NCBI GenBank assembly: GCA_036873755.1 | Contig: JAVTVY010025336.1 | Coordinates: 51,195 to 115,194, forward strand | Direction: 5' to 3' | Length of the DNA: 64,000 nucleotides | Source: Hanleya hanleyi | Taxonomy: Eukaryota > Mollusca > Polyplacophora > Lepidopleurida > Hanleyidae | In this document: in pieces, positions 1 to 12,563 of the stretch | Layout: each line of letters begins with the position of its first letter | How positions within the stretch are numbered: the stretch's first letter is position 1 | Notes under the pieces: generated by a model | Told to the model about the DNA's origin: nothing | Database searches by the model: none | Seen by the model: the letters and a program-made list of their open reading frames with translations, nothing else | Made by a program: the position numbers and the translations under genes

Positions 1-319
1 CAGTCCCAAGGTGTATTCCATGCCATGAAGATCTCACGGTGAAACATATTCTTATCGAATGCATAGATTTCAAGATCGTAAGAGATGCATTTTATCGAGC
101 GACTACTTTGGAAGATCTTTTTAGTCGGGGGAGGGAGGATTGCATCTTGGGTTATTTGAGAGAAATCGGTTTGTTGCATAAGTTTTAATGTGTGTATATT
201 TTAATGCGTTGAATTACTAAGTTATTGACTGGAGTACTTCGAATTTTGTTTGGTCGTCGCTATATAGCTGAAATATTGCTGAACGCGACATTAAACCGTA
301 ATTTTCTCTCTCTCTCTTC
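1..319 (+). pseudogene. LINE 3' end (RNase H-type), partial at window edge
   Basis: Bases 3-188 read openly to a TAA and encode the end of an I/Jockey-like non-LTR retrotransposon ORF2. It contains CIPCHEDLTVKHILIEC, a Cys-X2-Cys-X7-His-X4-Cys zinc-binding-type cluster found after the RNase H domain, and ends in GLLHKF. A 3' UTR follows with the block TATATAGCTGAAATATTGCT and a CT run at 302-319. The fragment is cut by the window start, so its 5' extent is unknown. It is the counterpart of the copy at 19837-20241. In a full element this protein copies element RNA into DNA; this is only a remnant. Confidence 0.85.
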
Positions 320-2976
320 ACTAATTTGGTTTTGGTTGCCTACATTTCTTCAGCTGGTTGATATATATCTTACTGCAATTGGTATCTGCATGCAATGATT
401 GCTCAATTATCTCCGTTTTCGTGTTTGAATTTCATTTGATTGTCAGCAACAATATGTCGGTTCGTTGACGGACCGAATATCTTTAATTTAGGTTCGCAAT
501 TTTATCTATGGTTTCCCATCCTTACAAGAGTATAGATAATGATATACGTTATATTCAAAGCATGATTAGTTTTCTCTGTATTGTGACCTACATCGATGGA
601 CACAAGCTCTCTTAAGACCAAAGACTCCTCAATTCCGTACATATACTTGATCGGACGAGGCAATTATCGGTAATACAATTTAGAGTAGACCGCCCAGCAG
701 CCTGCTACACAGAAGAATATATATGGACTGGATACCAGATCACTGGGGAAAGAAGAACTAAACCATTTGTTGTGTTTAATTATTTAGAGATCTTTTGACA
801 ACATATGTGGTCTTGAATTAACGAACCAGCGGGCTGGAGATAAGAATATTTTCTCCTCGAAATGTATTCCATTATTAACGAATGCCGATAAGGGCTGGTC
901 ATAGATTCAGATAAATGCGTCTAGCAAGGTATTATCCCTGATTAAATGCTTGCCTACTGCCTTATTCCCTATCATTAAGAACTAATCCTTCCACATTCGG
1001 TTAAAGCGAGTGTTTGAATCGATCTGATTAATATCTGTATAATTATATCATCATTGACGATGTTGATGCCAGTAATGCATGGTAGATAATGAGAAGAACT
1101 GCCAAAACTGACAAAATATCAGACGCATATGAGCTCCAACATATTCATGTATTCAACACGGATTACTTGATATATTATATCTGCGTTGCGATTTTAGGCC
1201 CGGTATGAATGCATTTGATGACTATATTCTGGATATGTGAAAATCTGATAAACATTATCTCTGTTTTTACAGTATCAAACAGTGATACGCTTTATTCTGG
1301 AACCATAAAAATGGAACAAACCCTCAGCAAGATATTCAGGTCTTTCTTCGAACATTGTAATTACGTTTTGCCAATAAACGGGCGGTTTTGGTCGCTTTTT
1401 TTCGAACACCAAAGGAACTCTGTCTACGATAGTATAAAATAATATTTGTTTACATTAATATAAAAATATTGCTTCCAGTGCATATTCTTGGGTTTATTAT
1501 TGCAAGCCCCCCAACGGCCACATTAAAGAGAATGTTGAAGTTAATACGTTGTGTCGTGCATTGACAATGGGCTCGATGGCGAGTGGAACAGTCTACGATC
1601 AATCTCTGCCAAGAGAGATGCTCCTCCACGCATCCGGGGTCACACTACTTCATCGATGAACACGCAAAAGCGAGAAATGAAAAAGAAAATAGAACATACA
1701 ACACCACGACGGCTTGGGAATGGCGCACAATAATTTCTTTAGACATCAGCAAGTTTCGGATCGATGCGGTGTAGAGGAATTGCCAGGAAGCTCTGTTAGT
1801 GTAGCTCTACGGCCCAATGTTCCGAGATCGGGCCAAGTTTTGAGGTAATGAGTTGTGCCTTCATTGCTTCATTTGGGGGGAAATATCTTCTCTTTGGCCA
1901 TTGGTGTCGTGGATATTTCTGATACTCTTCCCGAGATTAAAACTCAGCAAATTTCGCCTGATCGCGTTCTCCAAATTATAACCCCGATATGGCGTTGCCG
2001 AATATTCTGACCCTAGCCCCCGGCGATGTACGGTCATCCACTGTCTGATCACCAAGACAGATATCGCGATCTGCAACCCATGAATACAAATCTCCTCGCC
2101 CTGGCTAGTCTCACATGAATACCACATTAACGGATCCGGAGACATCTGCAATTAAATGGCTGCAAACACCATACAGTATAGCTGATGGGCTTCCTTCTCG
2201 CCAACAATGCGGTGTTCATTATGGTTAAGCTTGGGATATGAGCCGTTGGGTCGTTAGGAGTTCCCCACAATGGCAGTTGAAAATATATTCACAGATAATA
2301 TCCTGTTTGTGGGTTCCAGCAATTTCTGATAACGTTTGTTTGCCTGGCAATGATTCCGGGTTTCAGTAATCCCTTCTATTAAGGCACCGTTATCTCAGAA
2401 AGCTGTTTCCTTCATTTTACCTTCTCCCGACCCATGATGGAGATATCATAACGTACGAATATTGGCGCAGATTATGGGGAAGGCTTACCGGCACTAGAGC
2501 CGTATTAAGATTTGGAGTATTGTAAAGCTAATGTCAACTCAATTAACACTACTTTGGATCCAAGCTCCTGAAAGCATTCGTAAGGGGAGGAGATTATTTG
2601 TTTATTCTGTTATGAGAGTAGCCGATCGTTACTTTGCTAGACTCGGTGCTCTGTATTTAATGAGATTACATAATCGCTCTTCAAACTGGGGCGTGTTGTA
2701 TAAACTGGTGTGTTGCGTTGTCGAAATAATAACGTATGCATTGTTAGAATCAAGTCGTTACACCCTCCATAAATATCCCACACTGATGGAGAATACGATG
2801 TACAGGATGCCTGGGTCCCAACACGACACAGTACCTAGTGGTGAAGAACTGAAAAGTTTGTCTGTGTAGACATGTATTACAACTGCATCGGCAGAGAAGA
2901 GTAAAGGCAATACATTGACAATAATGGGGTCACCTGTATCGCTATTTGTCAAGAGTATTATCCCATACATGTGCCA

Positions 2977-3404
2977 ACTGTAGGCTATACTCATCTGAAC
3001 AGCTAGAAACGTTTCGATCAGGCCATGATTAGACGATGTAGAATCGGCCATACACGACTAACTCACGAGCATTTACTGAAAAAAAGAGCCAGTGCCAAGG
3101 TGTATTCCATGCCACGAAGATCTCACGGTGAAACATAGTCTTATCGACTGTATAGATTTTAAAATTGTGAGAGATAACTTTTATCGAGCAGCTACTTTGG
3201 AATATCTTTTTAGTCGAGTAAAAGAAGATTGCATTTTAGATTATTTGAGAGAGATCGGTTTGTTGTATAAATTTTAATGTATTTACATGTTTTTAATGCA
3301 TTAGTTTACTAAGTTATTAACTTGAACACTTAGAATTCCGTTTGCGCGTCGTTATATAACTGAAATATTGCTGAACGCAACATTAAACCTTATCTCTCTC
3401 CCTC
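2977..3404 (+). pseudogene. LINE 3' end (RNase H-type), 5'-truncated, in A1
   Basis: Homology to the other LINE tails starts abruptly at ACTGTAGGCTATAC. The first part, from 3024, reads IRRCRIGHTRLTHEHLLKK in one frame. A run of seven A residues then shifts the frame, and the zinc-cluster part (3092-3277, PRCIPCHEDLTVKHSLIDC to GLLYKF) is in another. The 3' UTR ends with the GAAATATTGCTGAACGCAAC block and a CT run. Frameshift and truncation make it a dead copy. The family assignment rests on the RIGHTRLTH and Cys/His motifs shared by RNase H-bearing LINEs. Confidence 0.86.
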
Positions 3405-3504
3405 ATATACATGTATATGAACATTGATATATCTTTTGACATTTCCTGTGGATCACAGATGACATGTGGATGGATGCAAATATCAGTTCCAATATTCTGT
3501 AACC

Positions 3505-3562
3505 TGTCGTCGTCCATGCATGACGAATTTGCGCGTTCAGAATCGATTGAACACTATAAGCA
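3505..3562. repeat. Family D arm fragment in A1
   Basis: GTCGTCGTCCATGCATGACG, AATTTGCGCGTTCAGAATCG resembles the forward D arm (GCCGTCGTCCAT, GAATTTCCGCGTC, ATAATCG). It lies at the left edge of the 329-bp block that A3 lacks. The A2 copy is at 12664-12721. Confidence 0.5.
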
Positions 3563-3986
3563 GCAAAGGCATGAAATACAAAATATATATTGATGCATGT
3601 TTCAATAATATCGCCCAGGAATCACGATCTTCCTATAGTCAAATATGACATAGAATATCGGTAAGTCCATTCAGTACTGCTCAGTTCAGTATCATTCAGC
3701 ACTGTTCACTTTGACTTTGGGAGTCTCTAGTTAACCTTGGGTACTGTGTCAAAATTCACTGTACATAATAATACCTGTCAGTAAATGACATTCCAGTTAC
3801 TCACCGCTGTTCAGTAACCGATTATTAACAACCACGGTCATATAGCTTTGCATTAATGTGCTGTACTGACTTGAATACTGCTGGTCAGTTACTGATTGAA
3901 CACCATGTGCATAAAGTTTATTTCATAAATCAAACGCGGGGTGACTATCTTGACTGTTACTGATTGGTGGAGAATTTGTTAACAGC

Positions 3987-4016
3987 AGTTAGGGGTAGGG
4001 TTTGGGGTTAGGGTAA
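3987..4016 (+). repeat. Short TTAGGG-like degenerate tract in A1
   Basis: GTTAGGGGTAGGGTTTGGGG then TTAGGG is a degenerate telomere-type tract, present in A1 and A2 (about 13141-13169). A3 has unrelated sequence there (about 23,555-23,600). It is probably a simple-sequence insertion and not a telomere. Confidence 0.6.
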
Positions 4017-4261
4017 CATTCCGTTATCAACATGAACTGGTAGGAAAACAGACTCGGTGCCTTAAAACTTTTCTGGGTATACAATATAATATTGTACTTC
4101 ATGCCGACTGAACAATTTATTGCATATGTAATATTTAATTTTTTGCGATGGACAATTTACCCACTTAAACATACGTGGTCCTTTGTGTTTGTTACATAGT
4201 AGTAACTTGTTGATAGCCAGAGATTAGAACGTTCATAGCATTCAACTGACAGATCAATAAT

Positions 4262-4330
4262 GGTTGGTTACTGGATTTTGTTTTTTTGTGGCCAACGGCT
4301 GATTACTGAATGTCGTATCTGCTGTGTGCA
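4262..4330. repeat. Family D arm fragment (reverse orientation) in A1
   Basis: GGCCAACGGCTGATTACTGA, ATGTCGTATCTGC matches the reverse D arm. Counterparts lie at 13415-13483 in A2 and about 23855-23925 in A3. Frames starting here (4260-4574 and copies) are repeat-derived. Confidence 0.55.
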
Positions 4331-5577
4331 TGTACACCAATGCCCATATGTCTATATACATATGATACGATTCGCCCTTAGTCAGTTTATAATATCGTTC
4401 AATTGTATCCCATTTCGCTCGAATATTTGTCAGTTGAAATTTGGATTTTATCGAAGACCTGGTGTCCGCAAGTTATCTAACAAAACAATAGATGTGGATC
4501 TAGATATTAATCATGGTATAATAGATATTGCCCTATTTCTACATAGTTGTACATTCCACGTCTATGGAGCCTAGACAGTATTATACATGCGTATATTTCA
4601 CAAGGTATATATAGCGAATACCATTGAAATGATTTTTAGAACTGGCCTCGATCATGCGCATGGAGAATAGTGAATGTTTCCATGGAATTCCGAATTTTAG
4701 TTTTCAGGTCTTGTGAATCCTCAAGAGCATATGATTATCGGAATTCCCTGGACTTGCAGGGATTTTATTACTCATTTACAGGCATTTACAGGCAATCTCC
4801 TAAAAAAGTATTCCTATTAGAGACACGGCGCGCCTGAGGAGTGGAACAACAATCGGTCTTCATAAATGGTCATTTTGGTTGCTTGTTGTGGTGATATGCT
4901 GGCGGCAGTTTGAGAAATATCTTTGCCTTTTATTTGCCCATTTCTGACAATTTCGGTTGTCCTGCCTTCAGCCATATAGACGCGTAATTAACCTTTGGTT
5001 GACTTCTTTGCCAACGAATGACACGTCTCGCGAGTCTGGCTATAGTACTAATGTGTTTGGGTCCTGAGAGTCCCAATGCAATTGGGTTTCTGCTGATCCA
5101 TAGGCCATGTTGACAGAATGTCACCTAGACAATGTATAATCTTTAAAACGGCTCGGCCATGATAGTGCTCTCAAAGGTATTGACCTCAAACTTCTTCGGA
5201 AATGATCAGTCGTTAAAGAGTCAACTGATCCGTCATCACCTTGCTAAGCGTTTTTGTCGCAAACCCTGCTGAACCAGTTTGACCATCAGGCGCTAAACAG
5301 CCATGCACATGGACCTCGCCTTGTTATTTCAGTCCCCACAGAATAGATTTAAAACGCGACAAATATATTATTGAAACTGAGTCTTAAAATCCGTGTTATA
5401 ATATACATCATATCCTCATCGGCAGAAATTATATCCGCTGTATCAAGCAGATTTACTATAGCGGTTTGTTTTGAAGCGCGATAATGACTGTGTCGCAAAA
5501 TATGCTACACAACGGAGCGGCTAGACATTTCTGGAAGAGTACCTTTAGCACAGCCGACCGTGGTCTAAAACTGCGAT

Positions 5578-5624
5578 TTTCACACCGAAATCAGTTTTTT
5601 TAATAAACTGATTTCGGTGTGAAA
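5578..5624. repeat. Perfect 20-bp hairpin, A1
   Basis: The arm TTTCACACCGAAATCAGTTT (5578-5597) and its exact inverse at 5605-5624 enclose a 7-nt loop TTTTAAT. It could be a foldback relic or a structured RNA site; flanks show no promoter or coding signal. Copies lie in A2 and A3. Confidence 0.85.
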
Positions 5625-7598
5625 TGTCGATAACCGGGAAGCGGGAAAACTACCAAAGTTTCTCTATCTTTCTCACAGTTTGACAGCATGATTTAAATCC
5701 CTATATCTTGCCGACACGATCTTGACGTCTCTAAGGCATATGCCAACCATATTATATTGCTTGGATTAAAGTTAAATATCGAAATTCCAAATGCTCTCAC
5801 GAATTGATGTCAAATGAAAATATTGATAACGAATGTCCACAGACATTCAACCTATTTTGAAATTGCTACATTTTTTGTCCAGAGCAGATGCAACATGGAG
5901 GTCTCTATCGGCCTTGTTGACTGACATTTCGATATTACTTGATATTGGCGGGCATTCTGGAGAATTTGTAGACAGAAAATAACCCACCGGATAAGCCTCA
6001 GAACTCTATCGATTCTCAACGTCTGAACAACGATAACTCTATATAGACGTTTAAATATCAGAGGGAAAGGAACAAAGGCGGTGATTAGAATGTATCGATC
6101 TGCACAATAATCACGGAACAATTTTTGCATGTAGATTAGTCAACGCGGTATTAATTTTCCGCATGGAATACATTTTAATAAAAGGAGTTCAATCAAATCT
6201 ATTGCCACGCTAAAAGAGACTCACGCAGCTCAAATGACACGGGCCACTGAGTAGCATAAGACTTTTGCAGAGGAGAAATACAGAGCATGTGCTGGTGTTT
6301 CAGGGCCATAAATTCCGAAAATCATCTGGTTAAACATACATGTACACATGAAAAAAAATATATTCACGTATGCTAATATAGACTCTATAATAATTACATT
6401 GTCTGATAATTATATCGTCTGATAATGGAAACAATTTCAACAAACTACTTTCGTGGTTATTCGTCTATCGGAGAGAAATAAAGCTTGTGTTTGTTTGATC
6501 GCTTGTTCATGCCTTTGGACTGTGGACGAGAAAAACTTCTGCGGACGAGAGCTGCCTACTCAGTATCGGGTCTGGCTTTTATATCTCAGCGATCCTACCT
6601 GTTCATCCAGTCTTTCCGTCCATATTGTCTCTCTCTTCGTGTACAATTCAAACTATGTGAGAAATAATTCACTAGCAGACGCCATTCGATATGCCGTGAG
6701 AGGACAACATATAAGGGTTAAGGATGATCTCGCGTGATGGCTAATGGTGGCACATGCGCATCGCGTCTGAACACGGAGAAGTCGTTAAAAAGTTTCACGG
6801 CGAAATTAGACGAGATTCACGAGATGTAATTTTGTCGGATGGTCAGTATTGCTACTGTCCATCGGATGACCAAACCACTCCAATACGGGGACTCATAAGG
6901 ATCCATCATTGGATCTGATGAATCTAAACGGAATGTCTGTATTCTGAGAAGCCATATCTGATGAACTCTACCCATCATTCTAGTCAAGCTTATCCTCTAC
7001 CGCAGCGCAGGTCCTACCGAACGGTAGCCAAAAAAGCCTACATATGGATGCATATAGATTAAAGGCATTTATCACCGTTCCTGGTTGTTTTTTGTTTTTA
7101 ATCAAGAGCCAATGTCACAGCTGTCATATTGGTGACATATCCTGGCATGAGTCCGGCTTCTTTCGTTGATGTATCCGTCTCTCTGTCTCCATCCGCCCTC
7201 ACAGATCTATGCCTTCTCTTCTTAATCTGCCATATACAAAGATACAGAACAACACCTGCCCTGGGGGGTAACTGTCAGTATAATGTACCAAAAAAAATCA
7301 GTTTTTCGCAAACGGCGCTGTAGCTTTTAATATATTTAGCTATAGACATATCTTGAAGTCATGAACCGGACCTACTTTAAATGAAAATACAACCAATGTG
7401 ATATTATTTTTAGCCAATAATGATTCTATTTCAATATGCGAAACATTTCGACGTCAATAGGCATGTAACAATCCCCAACGATACGTTGATTATGTTATTT
7501 TACAATGTACATAATGTAGTGAAATAACGAATACGCTGGTGACACGTGGAAATGTCCACATGTGGGCTCGGTCTCGTGGATTCTAGCGATAATTTTTC

Positions 7599-8763
7599 AA
7601 GGAAGACCGGTGGCTATATTGAACGTCGGTTCTGCGCTTGTATTTGCAAATTTAAGAAATGTCTTACTGTCGTTCCGCAACCTAATGTGATACAGATATG
7701 ATACAAAACCTTTACATTAGTATTTTTCGATTATGTTTTGACTTTTTTTTTACACTAAGATTTTGTGAATTGAGAAATAGATTATCGAAGTCGCGATCGT
7801 TTATCTGAATTATATCACACTCGTTTGATAAAACCAGAGGAATCTCACTAAAACTCGTTTCATACTAGATCAGATAATGGTAAATGACCACGAGTATTCG
7901 TTCATTACAGATATATACAGGGTCGTATTTTGCATAAATAAGAGATTCCAAAGGCCCATGGTCTCCCATGAATATATACTTGAATATTGATGACGCAATT
8001 AGTGCGGATTTATGACCCTCTCCATATGCCTCATGGACAGCCTTAATGGATTGTCGCAACCGAATGAATATAAGAATCGAAGACAGCCGAGTTCGCGCGG
8101 TCAGTCGTACTTGATTTTTAGAAGGAATTTTACGCGGAGAGCGTCTCAGATCAGACATAAAAGACACAAATTTTACAGAAACAAATTCCCTGGCACATAA
8201 ATCGAATATCACTCTCTCAGCTGTCAAGAGGTTATGACTGTTTATAACCGCTATCTTGATGGGATATCTATAAGTCCTTCACGCCGAGATATCCACGTAA
8301 CGTGTCTCAGAGCGGCGATCCGGGCAGCGAAAATCGTCTTACACAATATTCCCTGTGGGTGATGCAGGAGAAATCTCTTCTGAGGACGGTTGGAGTGACG
8401 GCACAAATTTAATCGACCCTCGGTGTGCGATTCAACGAGGTCTTGATTCTGGGTCTCCTAATTATAAAATACCTCCGCAAGCTTGTTTTCATGTGTATTA
8501 TCTGCAGTATTCTGTGAAAAAATTCAATGAGGCCGTAATCTGTGATACTGGCGCCAAGGTGCAAGCGGTGATAAGATTGTTTGTTTTAATAACTTTTCTC
8601 TTATTATTCATAATATAATTATATAGTTGTCATCCTTTTCATTTTGCGGACATAAATCTGGCTGGGATTGTCATTTTTGATTTACCATTCAATTTCACCG
8701 CATGCGCATTTGACGATAACGGGCGTCAGATCCGACATTCAATATTCAGCCGTCGTCCATGAA
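7599..8763. mobile_element. Family D inverted-repeat element, A1 copy
   Basis: The left arm at 7599-7633 (CAAGGAAGACCGGTGGC, then AACGTCGGTTCTG) is a worn inverted copy of the right arm at 8727-8763 (CAGATCCGACATTCAATATT then CAGCCGTCGTCCAT). The A3 counterpart shows the relation better. The interior has a minus-strand frame of 120 codons (7865-8227), open but without a transposase motif I recognise. I read it as a non-autonomous element or relic. Confidence 0.6.
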
Positions 8764-9273
8764 ATAATTGAACTTTTGTGGTAGCCTAATTGGCACGCGC
8801 AGGCGCAGTATTAACTACCATTTGCGCATGCTCTTCAACGGAAATCTAATAAACCTTTTAACCTTTTCTTAATAAAGGCTATTCGATTTAGAGCAGACAG
8901 TTCCGCGGGTCTTTCTCATAAAACGCTGTCGAATGTGTTAATCATCTCACCGCCTGCTGGTCTGGCCTTCGCCCATGCATGGAGCTATAAATGAGATGGT
9001 CCATGCGACTTCGTCAAGACGACAAAATCATGTACCGCTATGCATTTGGGTCAGAGAGAAGCACAGTCAGCTACCAACGTGCTACAGCCTTTCCGTGACT
9101 TTATCGATGGTCAGAAGCTTTGTCAGATTTACTGAGCTACAATTTTCTTAATAATACATCAAACATGAAATACAATCTGGCATATTACTGGCTTGGTAAC
9201 TAGGACTGCAAAGTTATTCAAATGATGCAAAACTCAAGGACATTACATGCAAGAAGACTGTTACCGTGCCCCT

Positions 9274-9739
9274 CAATCTTAATAAATTAATATCCTATCA
9301 ATGCTCCTCAATCGTACATGTCGCTATATAGGATCTTACGTATTTCAATTGAATTTGGTGTTCTGGGCGCCCATAAACAAGTATATTTAAAAGCATTATG
9401 ACATCATGGTCGCATCTGGACTCATCCATTTTCAGTCGGGGAGGGGAGATAGGTTCACTGTGCCCATTTACCCCAATGTTTACACCAAAGATCAGTCCAT
9501 ATATCACCCCGTATTATGGCGCCACGATGTCGGGACCGCGGCAACATGAAAAGACACCCGGCCAGCGAGCCGGCTAATTCGGCTGAGCCAACCAAAATTT
9601 TTTTGTCATCAATGTTCCCTTCAAAGCACTTTGAAGCGTTCTCGGGATTGGTTAACACGCGAGTTACTGCAAGCCTGTTAGATCCGACAAGCGAAATATC
9701 CAAATGGGGAGCAGATAGGATTTAATTTTAATTAGATTG
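9274..9739. mobile_element. Non-autonomous inverted-repeat DNA transposon (466 bp)
   Basis: The element starts CAATCTTAATAAATTAATAT followed by CCTATC, and ends with GATAGG then ATTTAATTTTAATTAGATTG. The reverse complement of the end begins CAATCTAATTAAAATTAAAT then CCTATC, giving terminal inverted repeats of about 26 bp. The 9-bp flanks CGTGCCCCT occur at 9265-9273 and 9740-9748. The corresponding place in A3 (28980-28988) has one CGTGCCCCT and no insert. There is no transposase inside; open frames in it are short. A 9-bp duplication fits Mutator-like or Merlin-like elements, but the superfamily is not settled. Confidence 0.92.
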
Positions 9740-12135
9740 CGTGCCCCTTTAATTGCCTTGTTTAATCAGTCTATTCTATACAGAAAATTCCCAGTTCAGG
9801 TTCTTTACCTATAACATGTTTCTAAAGCATCCTATAGGATTGTTTTTTTTAAATAACCTTGGATATATCCAAAATCCTAGAACCTACAGCAGCACAGCGC
9901 AGCTGCCTGCTACACTGCTAACCCATTTGTTGTGTTTAATTATTTAGAGATCTTTTGACAACATATGTGGTCTTGAATTAGCGAACCAGCGGGCTGGAGA
10001 TAAGAATATTTTCTCCTCGAAATGTATTCCATTATTAACGAATGCCGATAAGGGCTGGTCGTAGATTCAGATAAATGCGTCTAGCAAGGTATTATCCCTG
10101 ATTAAATGCTTGCCTACTGCCTTATTCCCTATCATTAAGAACTAATCCTTCCACATTCGGTTAAAGCGAGTGTTTGAATCGATCTGATTAATATCTGTAT
10201 AATTATATCATCATTGACGATGTTGATGCCAGTAATGCATGGTAGATAATGAGAAGAACTGCCAAAACTGACAAAATATCAGACGCATATGAGCTCCAAC
10301 ATATTCATGTATTCAACACGGATGATTTGATATATTATATCTGCGTTGCGATTTTAGGCCCGGTATGAATGCGTTTGATGACTATATTCTGGATATGTGA
10401 AAATCTGATAAACATTATCTCTGTTTTTACAGTATCAAACAGTGATACGCTTTATTCTGAAACCATAAAAATGGAACAAACCCTCAGCAAGATATTCAGG
10501 TCTTTCTTCGAACATTGTAAATACGTTTTGACAATAAACGGGCGGTTTTGGTCGCTTTTTTCGAACACCAAAGGAACTCTGTCTACGATAGTATAAAATA
10601 ATATTTGTTTACATTAATATAAAAATATTGCTTCCAATGCATATTCTTGGGTTTATTATGGCAAGCCCTCCAACGGCCACATTAAAGAGAATGTTGAAGT
10701 TAATACGTTGTGTCGTGCATTGACAATGGGCTCGATGGCGAGTGGAACAGTCTACGATCAATCTCTGCCAAGAGAGATGCTCCTCCACGCATCCGGGGTC
10801 ACACTACTTCATCGATGAACACGCAAAAGCGAGAAATGAAAAAGAAAATAGAACATACAACACCACAACGGCTTGGGAATGGCGCACAATAATTTCTTTA
10901 GACATCAGCAAGTTTCGGATCGATGCGGTGTAGAGGAATTGCCAGGAAGCTCTTTTAGTGTAGCTCTACGGCCCAATGTTCCGAGATCGGGCCAAGTTTT
11001 GAGGTAATGAGTTGTGCCTTCATTGCTTCATTTGGGGGGAAATATCTTCTCTTTGGCCATTGGTGTCGTGGATATTTCTGATACTCTTCCCGAGATTAAA
11101 ACTCAGCAAATTTCGCCTGATCGCGTTCTCCAAATTATAACCCCGATATGGCGTTGCCGAATATTCTGACCCTAGCCCCCGGCGATGTACGGTCATCCAC
11201 TGTCTGATCACCAAGACAGATATCGCGATCTGCAACCCATGAATACAAATCTCCTCGCCCTGGCTAGTCTCACATGAATACCACATTAACGGATCCGGAG
11301 ACATCTGCAATTAAATGGCTGCAAACACCATACAGTATAGCTGATGGGCTTCCTTCTCGCCAACAATGCGGTGTTCATTATGGTTAAGCTTGGGATATGA
11401 GCCGTTGGGTCGTTAGGAGTTCCCCACAATGGCAGCTGAAAATATATTCACAGATAATATCCTGTTTGTGGGTTCCAGCAATTTCTGATAACGTTTGTTT
11501 GCCTGGCAATGATTCCGGGTTTCAGTAATCCCTTCTATTAAGGCACCGTTATCTCAGAAAGCTGTTTTCTTCATTTTACCTTCTCCCGACCCATGATGGA
11601 GATATCATAACGTACGAATATTGGGGCAGATTATAGGGAAGGCTTACCGGCACTGAAGCCGTCTTAAGATTTGGGGTATTGCAAAGCTAATGTCAATTAA
11701 ATTAACACTACTTTGGATCCAAGCTCCTGAAAGCATTCGTAAGGGGAGGAGATTATTTGTTTATTCTGTTATGAGAGTAGCCGATCGTTACTTTGCTAGA
11801 CTCGGTGCTCTGTATTTAATGAGATTACATAATCGCTCTTCAAACTGGGGCGTGTTGTATAAACTGGTGTGTTGCGTTGTCGAAATAATAACGTATGCAT
11901 TGTTAGAATCAAGTCGTTACACCCTCCATAAATATCCCACACTGATGGAGAATACGATGTACAGGATGCCTGGGTCCCAACACGACACAGTACCTAGTGG
12001 TGAAGAACTGAAAAGTTTGTCTGTGTAGACATGTATTACAACTGCATCGGCAGAGAAGAGTAAAGGCAATACATTGACAATAATGGGGTCACCTGTATCG
12101 CTATTTGTCAAGAGTATTATCCCATACATGTGCCA

Positions 12136-12563
12136 ACTGTAGGCTATACTCATCTGAACAGCTAGAAACGTTTCGATCAGGCCATGATTAGACGATGTAG
12201 AATCGGCCATACACGACTAACTCACGAGCATTTACTGAAAAAAAGAGCCAGTGCCAAGGTGTATTCCATGCCACGAAGATCTCACGGTGAAACATAGTCT
12301 TATCGACTGTATAGATTTTAAAATTGTGAGAGATAACTTTTATCGAGCAGCTACTTTGGAATATCTTTTTAGTCGAGTAAAAGAAGATTGCATTTTAGAT
12401 TATTTGAGAGAGATCGGTTTGTTGTATAAATTTTAATGTATTTACATGTTTTTAATGCATTAGTTTACTAAGTTATTAACTTGAACACTTAGAATTCCGT
12501 TTGCGCGTCGTTATATAACTGAAATATTGCTGAACGCAACATTAAACCTTATCTCTCTCCCTC
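12136..12563 (+). pseudogene. LINE 3' end (RNase H-type), in A2
   Basis: This is the A2 counterpart of 2977-3404, apparently identical including the poly-A frameshift, so it arose by duplication of the unit and not by a separate insertion. The last coding frame runs 12251-12436, ending GLLYKF and TAA. The same 3' UTR block and CT run follow. Confidence 0.86.

Larger units (their letters stand above)
1..9890 (+). repeat. Tandem unit A, copy 1 (left end outside window)
   Basis: The block is repeated as A2 and A3. A1 position 1551 corresponds to 10710 in A2 and 21462 in A3; position 6453 corresponds to 15606 and 26080. A1 base 1 matches base 19,921, so the unit continues left of the window. It contains two LINE tails (1-319, 2977-3404), a perfect hairpin (5578-5624), a family D element (7599-8763) and an inverted-repeat transposon (9274-9739). 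The remaining stretches (320-2976, 4331-5577, 5625-7598, 8764-9264) hold only short open frames without recognisable domains. Homology with A3 fades at about 9,885. Identity to A2 is above 98% by eye over 2.5-6.6 kb. Confidence 0.93.

Noticed and set aside
2531..2869. 112-codon frame open in all three A copies (also 11690-12028, 22442-22762)
   Set aside because: Comparing A1 with A3, amino acid-changing differences clearly outnumber silent ones, so there is no sign of constraint. No family is recognised. It lies just upstream of a LINE tail but does not match LINE motifs.
6453..6737. 94-codon frame conserved in A1, A2 and A3 (15606-15890, 26080-26364)
   Set aside because: The surrounding non-coding DNA is equally conserved and the few differences fall at amino acid-changing positions.
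7865..8227. 120-codon minus-strand frame inside the family D element
   Set aside because: It is shortened or altered in A2 and A3, has no transposase signature, and overlaps an open plus-strand frame.
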